A stretch of 64,000 nt of DNA, from positions 36,942,949-37,006,948 of the forward strand of contig JAAONU010000008.1 of the NCBI GenBank assembly GCA_012932295.1, written 5' to 3'. Position 1 is the stretch's first letter. Each line of letters starts with the position of its first letter. Below, piece by piece: positions 1 to 10,752 of this stretch. The stretch comes from Cyclina sinensis. Lineage: Eukaryota > Mollusca > Bivalvia > Venerida > Veneridae. The notes beneath the pieces were generated by a model that ran no database searches, was not told the origin of the DNA, and was given only the letters and a program-made list of their open reading frames with translations. The translations under genes were made by a program, and so were the position numbers.

Positions 1-1209
1 TATAAATATACATATCTATGATTTGGAGGAAAACTGTTGGCTTTTTATTTCCACAAAATCACTTGTACATTTTCATGACAAATTCTCTTTGGCCATCTTT
101 TATTTGAAATTCTTTCTAAATTATTTCATTCAGGTTTATGTACAATATATGCAAAGAGCAAAAGAAATTAACCAAGATATATATACTTTTTTTCAGGGAG
201 GGGATGTGGCATAAAAAGAGATAAAACTTACACAAAGTTAACATGTTTTGTTAAATTACTCTGCATACTCAGAAATGCATTTATTGTAGAAGCTTTGGAA
301 TTAGGGAATTTACGTGTATATTGTGTCTATTAAATAAAGACAGCACTACAGTCTAGTAAAATAATAACTTTAAATACATGCACACATTATGCTCATCAAC
401 AATTAGAAACAGGTGACAAGTCTTGATATAGTTGCAGTTGTTCTATAGGTATGATTTAATTATGTATTGGTAACAAATATTTCCCTGAGCAATTCGTGAT
501 ACTCATATAAAACATATACACTTCCATTTTCAAAAGCTGTTTATATGTAAACACATTACTAGATCTTCAGGCCAAGATCGCTTGTAGTTTGATAAATAAA
601 TATTGCAAATGCAAATGAATGTAATGGCGTAGCTCTTGGTACGCAGCATAGTAGAGGTAGTTTCAATGATCGGGCAGCACAGAATCGAATCACTAAGTTG
701 GCATTGTGACATCGGAGACAGAACAACATCTGCAGCGGTTATACTATAACTTATAATAATTCTGGCCGTTAAAAAGTGCTTCGCAATGGCCTACAAAAGC
801 AGCTTGGCATGTTTCCGCGCATACTAGTTTGGTGAAAGTGATTAAATAAACTCTCTGATCAATAACACTTATCATCTCGACAAACATCCCCCAAGAACAG
901 CATCTCTGTTAACATCATGAATTGGCCATGAACCAAGTTAGATCAGACAGTAAAACAAGAGTGGCGGCTTATACTTTCTGCAGACCTGTCAATGTTCTTC
1001 CTAAATAACATTATTATAACTTTGGTCAATAGTCAGTAACAGTTAGGGACAGATGAGAGAGAGAGGACAAGGTTTTGTTAGATTAGCTTTTTAGGGGAGG
1101 CGTGCCATTTATCGATGAGGTTCTTGATGAAAAAGCAGTTGCAATAGATTCATTCTGATGAAATGTTAATCGCCGTCCTCATGCCATCCATGATTCCGAG
1201 TGATAGTTT

Positions 1210-2270
1210 TATACCCCCGCAAACGAAGTTTTCAGGGGGTGTATATACTGGAATAAGACTGGCGGTCGGTCGGTCTGCAACGTTTGACATCTTTACCTCG
1301 CGTCGCGAACTCCTTCTTCAGTTTTCAATTGATTGAAATGAAACGTTTCAAGAGTAGACAATAGGCAATGTAGATGTGCAAGGCATATTTAGTGCATATC
1401 CATAAAGGCATTGCAAAGGTATTGCCCCTTGAACTTATACTTTTTCCCATGTTTGTAAATTTTGACATCTCAATCTTGTGTCGTGAACTCCTCCTTTAGT
1501 TTTCAATTGATTGAAATGAAACATTTCAGCAATGGTCACTAACGAATGTAGATGTGCAAGACATATTTTGGATGCAGAGATATAGCCCCTTAAACTTGTA
1601 CTTTTCCCCATTTTTGTAAATTATATACCTGGTATCGCAAACTCAATCTTCAGTTTTCAACCAATTTAAATGAAAATTGGCCGAAATAGTCACCATGCAA
1701 TGTAGATGTGCATGACAGTTTTTATGCAAATCCATGCCGGCAATGCAGAGTTATTGACCCTTGAACTTATACACTTCCCCCATTTTTGACTAATACCTTG
1801 CGGCACAAAATATTCCTTTATTTTGCAACCGATGGGAATGACATTTGGCAGAGATAGTAATTAGGCAATGAAGAAGTAAAAGACATATTTCTGATGCATA
1901 CCTAGCTAGACTCAATTATTGCCCTTGAACTTTAGAATTTTTGTCACGTTTGACATACGTTGTGGCACAAACTCCTCCATCAGTTTTCAACAGATTAAAC
2001 TGAAACTTGCAAGGCATAGTTAATACACAGTGTAGATGTGCAAGACATAATATTTTATTCATATCCTTCAAGACATCACAGAGTTATCTCCCATTGAACT
2101 TATATCATTTTTATATGCATATTTAAGTCAACTTGTAGCTTGTGGGCAAGCTAGTCTTTCAGTTTGCTTTGTATATTTGCGTCATAGTTTTTTCAGAGTT
2201 CAGATTTGCTTCTGCTGTTGAGTCAATGCGCAGTTGCGAAGAATTTATCATCTTCAATGACTGTTCTAGT
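1210..2270. mobile_element. Hairpin-ended element with about 165 bp tandem core, inserted in copy 1 flank
   Basis: The left end forms a GC hairpin (ACCCCC, a short loop, GGGGGT, at about 1,212-1,240), followed by a CGGT short repeat at about 1,262-1,276. Then come about five diverged tandem units, whose conserved start reads like GTTTTCAATTGATTGAAATG. They begin near 1,321, 1,499, 1,653, 1,831 and 1,983, so the spacing is 152-178 bases. The matching flank of receptor copy 2 (about 13,675-13,690) runs straight through without this block, so it is an insertion. TAGTT occurs at both edges and may be a target duplication. Terminal hairpin, tetranucleotide run and tandem core resemble the non-autonomous pearl or Helitron-like elements known from bivalves. 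The family assignment is an inference. Confidence 0.7.
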
Positions 2271-3489
2271 TAGAGGGAGGAAAATAAGTGTATGGATTGG
2301 TCAACAGCTCCTGTAACAAAAGTTTAATAAAACAAAAAGATATTGCAAAGTATGCTCATACTGGCTTACCAAGAAATAACCAGGAGTTTGGTACCATGCT
2401 TATCCAAGAATGAGGCAGCATTCTACATAGAACAAAATATCACATGAAAAAACAATAGCAAGCTGTAATCAACGGTCCTTCAATAAGTCTTTTACTTCAA
2501 TTATAAACGATACAAGTTTGCCCAATGAACCTTTGCCAAAATCCATTTCCCAAATACAAAAATGATGTCCAAAAATAAACATGTTTCTAGTTTGTTAAAT
2601 AAAATAATAAAATATATAATTCTAAAGAGTTAGTTAACTATTCTTTTCAATGAATAAATTTCACAGTATGGTGTAGTTAGACATTATTCACAATGAATAT
2701 ATCCACAAAAGAATAACTGATTATAATGTTGAGAGAAAAATCAATATATAACTAATTTGAATAAAAGGACTAAGTTTGTCCATATAATTCAAAGTTTTAG
2801 CTGCCAGGTGATGTCAACTTTTGTAAAGTAATTTCATTTTAAAATCAGAGGGTCATAATATAAATGAAATTACTGTAATTTCACACTAGATGGCAAAACA
2901 TTTAATACGACGGTAACAACATGAACTTTGTTGTTCGCTAAGTTTTTAAAACAATATGTATTTATTCCATGACAGGTATCGTAATCATATCAATACTTTA
3001 TTTATTTCCATTTCAAACAATTCTGATTAAGTAAATGTAATGCGAAAAAAACATCCTATGTTTACACAATAACAAAAGTAAGATAATTCTCACATACTTA
3101 ATTTCACAATTTCCATTACAAGTATATGAATATGAATAGCTAAAACAACAACAAAAACAACAACAACAACTACATACTAATATATTTTCAAAAGACCTTT
3201 TCCTGCTGTACTTGTTAGTGTTAAATAGTCTTTATTCGTTATGGTCATACAAATGTTCTCACCATGAAAACAAAGATACTCATATATGTATGTCGTTACA
3301 TTTTTGGTTGCATGTTTTAAAATTTGTTTTCTATCTTCAAATAACCTCTAGCTGGCAAATTAGATATAATGATTGTCTTCTCAAATTAAGTCAAAGAAAG
3401 CAAATGGTAAAACCGCCAACTGTTTATTTTGAGGAAGGTAGGTGTGATACAGTACCGTTTTCTTCAAGAAATCAAAGTTCTATTTATTT

Positions 3490-3555
3490 GTGCTGTTTGG
3501 TAAAGATACATTTTCGCTGAAGGTCGTTGGTTCGATCCCCACTCTTGTCATTTTT
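3490..3555 (+). repeat. tRNA-like fragment (B-box), probable SINE remnant
   Basis: GGTTCGATCCCC at about 3,528-3,539 fits a Pol III B-box. The paralogous site at about 15,577 reads GGTTCAGTCCCC. I cannot fold a full cloverleaf, so this is not called as a tRNA gene. The surrounding 300 bases are shared by both duplication arms, so the remnant predates the duplication. Confidence 0.3.
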
Positions 3556-4330
3556 GACACATGTTTGCCATTTACTGAAAGGAGACAGACTTTTGTACTG
3601 TTTTAAAATTTTTTAAATAAATATGAAATAGCTTTTTACTTGTGACCAAATACTATATTTCACTAAGATTACTTTTTGTGTCTCAGATTAGAATGTTTAC
3701 CATGAATGACTACATAATGTATTAATGTAGTTGTTATGGTCATACTAAGCAAATTCATGATCTTGAAATGTTTTCCTCTCTACTTGATTGACCTAATTAG
3801 TCTGCATTGCAGTAATTTTTTGGCCAAGTTAGGAAAAATAGTGATTGTTTTAAAAAGTTTTTCATTTTTCTTGATACTTATACCTTTTTATGTCCGTGAA
3901 GATTTGTGCTTTAGGAAGGTTTCTAGTTAATGATTGAACTATCTTTTATTTACTTAGTAAATGTAAATACAAATAATAGTGAATAAACAGTATTCTATGA
4001 AAACTTACCGCTAAAGTTTATACAATAAAGACGTCCAGTGCATGTATTGACCAATCAGAAGAGAGTTTTTGTTAAAGAGGTAATGACTTAAAGTTACTCC
4101 CTTCCTTAACAGATAAGTTATTTATAGGCACAGGTTATTGTTTTATCCAAGCTGACTAAAACGAGATTAGTTTAAAGTTTCGAAACTAATATCTCTAGAA
4201 AAATGGCAAACATATTGGTTACTTTTAATTCGGTTAATGTAGAAGGTCGGAGAATTGTGTGAAGCGTTTATTTGATTTGTTTCGACAGTAAACATGCGAA
4301 AGGAAGGCACCTAGAGTGGTCAAAGAAAGA

Positions 4331-4400
4331 CTTATGCGCATGCATGGTAGAAGTAGTATATAAACAGCTCGTTGATACCATCAGAGAATATTTGCAAAAC
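4331..4400 (+). promoter_or_regulatory. Putative core promoter of receptor copy 1
   Basis: TATATAAA at 4,357-4,364 lies about 140 bases upstream of the start codon. A perfect ATGCGCAT palindrome at 4,334-4,341 lies just before it. The block from this palindrome to about 4,410 is strongly conserved in copy 2, which fits a promoter. The start site is inferred at about 4,385-4,395. Confidence 0.5.
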
Positions 4401-4506
4401 AAACCTTAATGATTACATTTGTAAGGCTTGAACTCTATTAACAGTAGGTTATAAGAGTGATGAATATTTAAAAAAATAGCAAATATTTGATATTTTACAT
4501 TTGAAT

Positions 4507-7500
4507 ATGCAAAGAGGAGTTATTATAATTCTTATTTTATTTTCTTGCATTGCGTATGTTTTTTGCCAATTGACTGCTGAAAGTCATGCCTATGATTACA
4601 AGGGCGACGATGTTGGAACGGATCTTGAAGGCATGAAGCAATTGTTTAATGATGTACTTGACAGGTAAGCGTATCTTACTCGAACTTACACTGATCTTTA
4701 CCAACACGAGTGTACTTGTGTTTTGTCATATTGCAAACGATTCCTTTTGATAATGTTATTTGACAGCAAATCCGTTTGCTTTGAAAATAAATTTGCTATA
4801 AATCTAATTTCATAAAATTGAAGACTGTATTATAAAGTTTTTTTCTTTTAAATTTTCTTTCAAAAAACAAATTGAATGACAAATTAAGATTTATTAAGTA
4901 TAAATATTCAAAATACATTATTTGCAGAAATGTAGATACTTTCTGAAAATTGAGAAGTTTTTAGTTTCCCGAAACAGTTTAATTTTTGTATAATTCAATA
5001 TTGCATAGTATACATAACTGTCTAAACGGAAAATATGGAGGAAGACCATACAGGTGTATACTAGACAATTTTAAGATGAGTCAATCTCTTGAGACCTAAC
5101 GTCCTAACAATTAAAGACTTGTATACTTTTCTAGTGAAAAAAGACTGGAGATCCTGCCCCTCATCTTTCTAAGTTAAAGAAAGGACGATTGAAATTAATG
5201 TCAATATAATACCATGCGATTTATTGACTTTGATCATCATGCTTTCACTCTTTTCTTAGATTGTTACTTCTGTAAAGCACGGCGGTATCACCTACCGAGG
5301 AAAATCTTTTTTAGTTCTAGTTACCAATCTGACATCGTTATATATATCAAATTTTATTTCAGTTATGACACCAGAATCCGACCCCGCCTTGACCAGTCAC
5401 AAATCGTTGAAGTCAACACATCGTTCGTTCCACAGAGTTTGCTGGAATTTGATACATCAGAACAGAAATTTTCTATCCTTAATTACTTACGTGTTCGTTG
5501 GAAAGATGAAGTGATAGTATGGAACACGGATGATTATGCTAACACAAATTATATCAAGGTACCTATGTCGGAGATATGGAAGCCGAGTCTGATCATTTTA
5601 AAGGTAAATAGTGGAAAATAATCTATCTATTATACGCATTTCATCACGGTTAGAAAATATAGCGACAATTTGCACGGTATTAATGAATGAACTTACCTCA
5701 ATGTGATTGTTCTTTACTTCAATATCTGTTACTCTGATTATTTTACACTGATCGAAAAAGAAATATAATACCGGCAAAAATTCTTTGGTACAGGATGAAA
5801 ATATTTCATAACTAGTATATTTTGCATTTTTGCCTCAACACGTACTTTTAACCGCAAAGATTTTAACACAATTTTATTTGTGCAACAGAGGGTTGCAGAC
5901 ATACCATTCGCACAGATATCGCTGTAAAACATTGATCACTAATGTCTTATTATCAAACAAAATAATTTCATAGTCGTTCTTGTTGACTGTTGTTAGGTAA
6001 ACAAAAACAATATGTACACGTAAATTTGACCCATATGTAAGACTGAAATTTTAAAGAGTCAAAGTTCAGTAAAATGAATATATTCTGCACATTCTTCTTT
6101 TATCAGATTTATAGGCATGTTTCCCTTTCTCGAGGCGCCCCGACAATGACCGAATGTCTATGAGAAAGATTAAAGTAAAATGAAATTAAATACTGTTAAA
6201 AAAATAAAAAGGATATTTCCATATAACTTTGAATATCTGACCAACTATTTTTAGTGTGCATTTGCATCCGTCTTTTTATTATTGTTTTTTTTTGTAAATC
6301 TTGATGGGCTTTCCGTACAACAATGTAACGCTAAACATGACCTTTTTGCATATTACACTTTATCTTGGTTGGCATTGTTTGTAGAAATTACCCCAGATTC
6401 AATGATATTTGTTATTCATAAGTAAGAATAAATAGATGACACAAAAAGTAACATTTTTGACATTACATTTCAGCGCATGAATGCTGTGCAGTTGGTCTAG
6501 CACGTGCACTTTTATACAATTAAAAGCTGTGTGCTCTAATAATCTGGATAAAGAAGAAAAGACTTCTTTGTATTGCTTACACACTGCCACAGCTAACAAT
6601 ATGTAGAAACATTTATTACACGATGACTTGCTATTGTGACGATTGGTAACATTTCCTGTATGACGTATTTCTGATATGTCAAACTTGTCCATTGATGTTC
6701 CGATAATATAGCATTCACATTGTGTATCAAATGCTTAAAGGTATGGCAGTTTAAGCAAGTATGTTCATCATGTCCATGTTCTGTAAAAAAAATATGATCT
6801 TTGTAATTGAACATTTTTCCCTTTATATTTCACGTAATTAACAGGCTTTCGATGGAGATGGTGTTGTTGGAAGTAGTAGCACGGACATTAGCAAAATATC
6901 GTCGGAAGGTGTTGTGCAGTGGGTACCAGAGGGAATATACAGGTAAAACAGAAATCATTAAATCCTCTTTAAACAGCATTTGATGAGCAAATAATGATTG
7001 ACTATGAAGTTATCATAGAGGTTTATTGGAAAACATTCAGATTTGAATTTAAAGATGTTAAATCAAGAAAACATTTCATTTCCTTTTTTGTTTGTTTTGC
7101 ACTTCAATTAGTTCTAAATACATATTAAAATTAGAATAATCATGTGAATTTATATCAAATACATGTTCATTTATTGACAGCGTCGTGTGTCATGTAGACA
7201 TTAAATATTACCCATTCGACGAACAAAAATGCACGATCACATACTACGTCTCTGATGAAACAGTCAGTACTGTTGTAATGGACCATCCTGAGGATGTCAC
7301 TTTAGACGAGTTCACGGAAAACTCAGCTTGGGAGGTGACTAACATCATAAAGACACGATATCTGAAATACAACACTTACCACGTTGTTGTAGAATTTTGA
7401 CTTCGAAAGAAAGCTAGTTTTGCAACATTTACACTGATCATGCCTTTACTTATGTCGGCGTTTCTAAATATCTGCATGTTCTTGGTTCAAATCGGTTCAG

Positions 7501-7961
7501 GAGAAAAAGGATCGTTCGCTATCACTATTTTTCTTTCCTATGGTATCTTTGTCACTATTGTTAGTGACACGCTGCCCTGCAACTCTCTACAAATCTCTTA
7601 CTTTCTTCTATTCATCATCGTCCTACTCTTTATGAGTGTCTTGTCAGTCCTGCACACCATCATCCAGGCAAAGCTCATAGCTAGTATTGGTGAAAAAAAA
7701 TGCACAATCAGTTTCCTCCGTTCAAAAAAGCAGCCAAACAACAAGGTTGTGCCTGGGCCGTAAAAATGTGACGGTGATCCCTACAAAACTCCAGAAGACT
7801 TCAAAAAAATAGAAAAAGAGGAGGAGCCCTATACTTGGGGAATGTTCCTTGAGAAACTTGATGTCATGATATTTATCTTTTTCTTTGCGATCATACTCTT
7901 GTCAACCGGTGGTTTCTTCAGCTTAATGCTCCGAAGAATCAGTGAAACATCACTAAAATAA
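4507..7961 (+). pseudogene. Cys-loop (nicotinic-receptor-like) subunit, copy 1, with two in-frame stops
   Basis: Four exons, 4,507-4,664, 5,363-5,603, 6,845-6,942 and 7,181-7,961, match copy 2 exactly in position and phase. They encode a signal peptide, the N-terminal ligand-binding domain, the Cys-loop (two Cys 13 residues apart, enclosing YYPFDEQ) and, in the ancestral frame, M1-M4. There are no frameshifts, but TGA at 7,398-7,400 replaces residue 239 (His in copy 2, Arg in copy 3), just before M1. A second stop, TAA, lies at 7,761-7,763 in the M3-M4 loop. All splice sites and the TATA box look intact. What can be translated is 238 residues: leader plus the whole ligand-binding domain, with no membrane segment. 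It is either a young pseudogene or a soluble receptor-domain protein (see findings). Downstream of the first stop, replacements such as Pro to Gln before M2 suggest relaxed constraint. Confidence 0.85.
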
Positions 7962-9184
7962 GCAAATATTGTTTTGCTGTCTACAGTCTACTGACAATGA
8001 TAAGATAAAATTGATATTCTTGAAATTAGGAAAAAACCTTATTTTTTTACACATGACTTACTGTCATGCAAAACAATTCAAAACTTTGCTAATGTTGGTG
8101 GCTTCTAAAGTTTACCTAAAAAATGATTTTCGACATTTCGATAAATTCCGTTGTAACATTATCATCTAAATCGTCGAATATGCAGATATTGTTTAAAAAT
8201 GTGGTTTGTTCTGTATGTGTTTATATTTCTGCTGTTATTTCTTTAATTTTAATGTATATCAAACTAAAGATCTTAATATTTAATTTTCGTTGCTGTTTTT
8301 TAAACCTATGATATCATTATTAATTATTCAATTGATTTTTATCTAAATCAGTTTAATCTAAAAAATGATTATCGTTATTTTAATGAATTCAGTTCTAATT
8401 AAAAATGAACAGAATCGTTTTTAAATGTGCACAGAAAAGTGTTAAGAATGAGCTTTTTGTGTTAGTGTTATCTCAATTATTGTCTTAGTTTCAGTGTTCA
8501 CCATACGTAACATCTAATTATTTTATTTCTTTGCCATCTACATGAACAAAAATATGTCATTATTTATTCTACATTATCATTATTATTTATCACATTTATT
8601 CTTCATGGTTTTACCTAAAACACACACCAAAAAAGAAAAGCAAAAAAACAACAACAACAAAAATAAAAACAAACAAACAAACAAACAAACAAAAAAAAAA
8701 CACACACAACAAAAACGTTTATTTTAAAATTGACTTTTCTATTATTTCTAGTTAAAGGCATCAACAATCAATACTTGTAGTGTAATCAGGTTTGATTTAT
8801 TTCGTCATCAACTCTTTGCACAGATGCACGGTACACTCAAAGCAAAACATAATACTGGACCACCTAAACTTAAACCATCCCTCGGGATTCTGCAGATGTT
8901 ATAACACGAAAAAACGTGCGTTAACCCTATATAAGAGACATTAACATGAAACTTTAATGGTAGAAAGATCTCTATGAGGAGAAGTGCAGCGTGCAAGAAC
9001 CGTAACTCTATTTTGCATATTTAGGAGTTATTGCCCTTTTTTCATACTTTAAAAAAATACATATTAAACAATAGTCCTTTTGGAATTGGCATTTATTCGG
9101 GGAGCATCAATCGGTTCTAACGATTTCTTGTTTCAGATTGCTGAAAGCTTTTTTTGTTTTTGACATAAAGGTATAGCAGATACC
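7962..9184. other. 3' flank of receptor copy 1, no gene seen
   Basis: AT-rich. The part up to about 8,500 still resembles the 3' flank of copy 2; for example 8,420-8,460 matches about 19,690-19,730 (AAATGTGCAC...AATGAGCTTTTT). Similarity then fades, marking the approximate right edge of the duplicated segment. No credible exon. Confidence 0.5.
8640..8712. repeat. A-rich ACAA/AAC microsatellite
   Basis: Runs of AAC, then five ACAA units, then poly-A and CA. The small open frame across it is low-complexity Lys/Asn/Gln and not a gene. Confidence 0.8.
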
Positions 9185-9628
9185 TTAAAGCGACTGACTC
9201 ACAGATGGGCCGACGATGAAAAAAAGAAAATGTTCTCACATCTTGAAATGTTTGCTGCATTTGTGAAGAACATATTTAAACTAAGTTACTGGTTCATTTT
9301 TTGATACGGAAAAACATCAAAATATAACGTTTTACACGCTTTTATCGGTAAAAAATTTACCCCGTTAGTCACGGGTAGATATTGTTGTTATAATATTAAT
9401 TTTGACGCATCCTTACAATTAGGCGCTGTGGCTCAGTGGTCTAGATCGTCGCTCAATATTTTACTGACCGAAAGGTTGTGGGTTCGAATCCTGATTAAGT
9501 CAAAACTTTTTTTTTCAGTTTTCATGGTGTATAGAAGCATAATATTATATTTTTTCTATAGTATATTAAATTCTCTTAAATTTCAAGGAAAAAAAATTCA
9601 ACAAAATTCTGTGAGTTAGTCGCTTTAA
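9185..9628. mobile_element. TTAA-flanked MITE enclosing a tRNA-like module, family A copy 1
   Basis: TTAA at 9,185-9,188 and 9,625-9,628 flanks a 436-base element (9,189-9,624). Its ends are inverted repeats: AGCGACTGACTCACAGA on the left and, reverse-complemented, AGCGACTAACTCACAGA on the right. Inside are a small hairpin (CCCGTTAGTCACGGG, about 9,360-9,375), an A-box-like GTGGCTCAGTGG (about 9,427) and a B-box GGTTCGAATCC (about 9,481). A T-run follows, as at a Pol III terminator. A second copy lies at 53,697-54,137. There is no transposase, so it is non-autonomous. TTAA target duplications recall piggyBac-type elements, but the terminal bases are not the usual piggyBac ones. Confidence 0.8.
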
Positions 9629-10097
9629 TTATGTATTGTTACGTTTTTAGTTTTTTTGAACCTTTGCATTACCAACTGCAAAGGAAAAGAAGGAAAAAAT
9701 GATAGTACCAGCACAGGGACTCCAAGAAACACAGAGACATCTGATCCAAGAAACCCAGGGACATCTGATTTTAAAAACCACGGGGCATCTCAGAAGCTGA
9801 CATTCTGGACAGAGGAGGAGAAGGTAGCTGTCTCTTGGTAACTAGCACATTGTTTTGATTTGGACAGGCTACCAGAAAACATGTTATCTTGGAGGCTCAG
9901 AGACATAAACCTGTCTTTCAGAAATAGCGATGGATGTAGATTAAACTTTTCATAAAAAACACGAAGTTTTCAAGAAAGAGGAGCCTCAAGTGAACACTTT
10001 TTATCACGCAGTTTATTGTTTTAGCTTAACTACATAGTCTATTGACATTTGAACATTTTTGTTAGTACTTGTAAATAAAAAAGGTTAAAAAAGAAGA
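9629..10097. other. Intergenic, short low-complexity open frame only
   Basis: A 61-codon frame at 9,656-9,841 encodes Thr/Ser/Asn-rich imperfect repeats (CCAAGAAAC...ACATCTGAT units) ending in KLTFWTEEEKVAVSW. It may be a scrap of a coding sequence, but no start context, splice site or family supports it. Confidence 0.3.
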
Positions 10098-10752
10098 AAA
10101 CTAGAACTTTACTTCCATCTACACATTAAAGCTGTTCATCCCTGGAAGTTTAAGCAAAATCTGCCATCCGGTTTAAGAGGAGTTGCGTTCACAAAATTTC
10201 TATACGGTATATAGTGAAAAAAATAAAGGGCCATAATTCTGTTAAATTTGGTCGCAGCAAAAATTCCTTCCTTTACTTCTATCTACACATTAAGGTTGTT
10301 CATCCCTGGAAGTTTAAGCAAAATCTGCCATCCGGTTTAAGAGGAGTTGCGTTCACAAAATTTCTATATGGTATATAGTGAAAAAATCAACAAAGGCCCA
10401 TAATTCTGTGAAATTTGGTCGCAGCAAAAATTCCTTCCTTTACTACCATCTACACATTAAGTTTGTTCATCCCTGGAAGTTTAAGCAAAATCTGCCATCC
10501 GGTTTAAGAGGAGTTGCGTTCACAAAATTTCTAGTGAAAAAATCAACAAAGGGCCATAATTGTGTTAAATTTGGTCGCAGCGAAAATTCCTTCCTTTACT
10601 ACCATCTACACATTAAGGTTGTTCATCCCTGGAAGTTTAAGCAAAATCTGCCATCCGGTTTAAGAGGAGTTGCGTTCACAAGATTTCGGGACGTACGGAC
10701 AGACGGACGGACAAGTGCAACGCTATATGCACCCCACTTTGTGGGGGCATAA
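10098..10752. mobile_element. Hairpin-ended tandem-core element (ACGG family), truncated copy
   Basis: Four tandem units of about 156-167 bases, each containing CATCCCTGGAAGTTTAAGCA (starts near 10,138, 10,301, 10,468 and 10,624). They are followed by an ACGG run (10,692-10,710) and a terminal hairpin, CCCCACTTTGTGGGG (about 10,732-10,746). The left end keeps AACTAGAACT but lacks the 5' block seen in the fuller copy at 43,551-44,323. The open frame across it is only repeat translation. The architecture matches non-autonomous pearl or Helitron-like bivalve elements; the family name is inferred. Confidence 0.75.

Larger units (their letters stand above)
1..4330. other. Gene-free 5' flank of receptor copy 1, left arm of a segmental duplication
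   Basis: I see no coding exon here. Long stretches match the flank of receptor copy 2 in the same order: about 241-560 with 13,290-13,570, 1,160-1,205 with 13,630-13,680, 2,280-2,440 with 13,690-13,850, 2,900-3,000 with 14,345-14,450, and 3,200-3,750 with 15,270-15,790. This makes the stretch one arm of a duplicated segment that carries the receptor gene. Short open frames are scattered and show no recognisable domain. A mobile-element insertion and a tRNA-like fragment inside it are listed separately. Confidence 0.6.

Noticed and set aside
9420..9500. Possible functional tRNA gene (also at 53,935-54,010 and 52,502-52,574)
   Set aside because: A- and B-boxes are present, but I cannot form a proper acceptor stem or cloverleaf, and each sits in a repeated element.
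9428..9619. 63-codon open frame starting MAQWSRSSLN
   Set aside because: It lies wholly in the tRNA-like part and tail of the TTAA MITE; the 53.7 kb copy does not keep the frame.
10378..10752. 124-codon open frame with internally repeated protein sequence
   Set aside because: Translation of the tandem-core repeat; other copies carry stops and frame changes.
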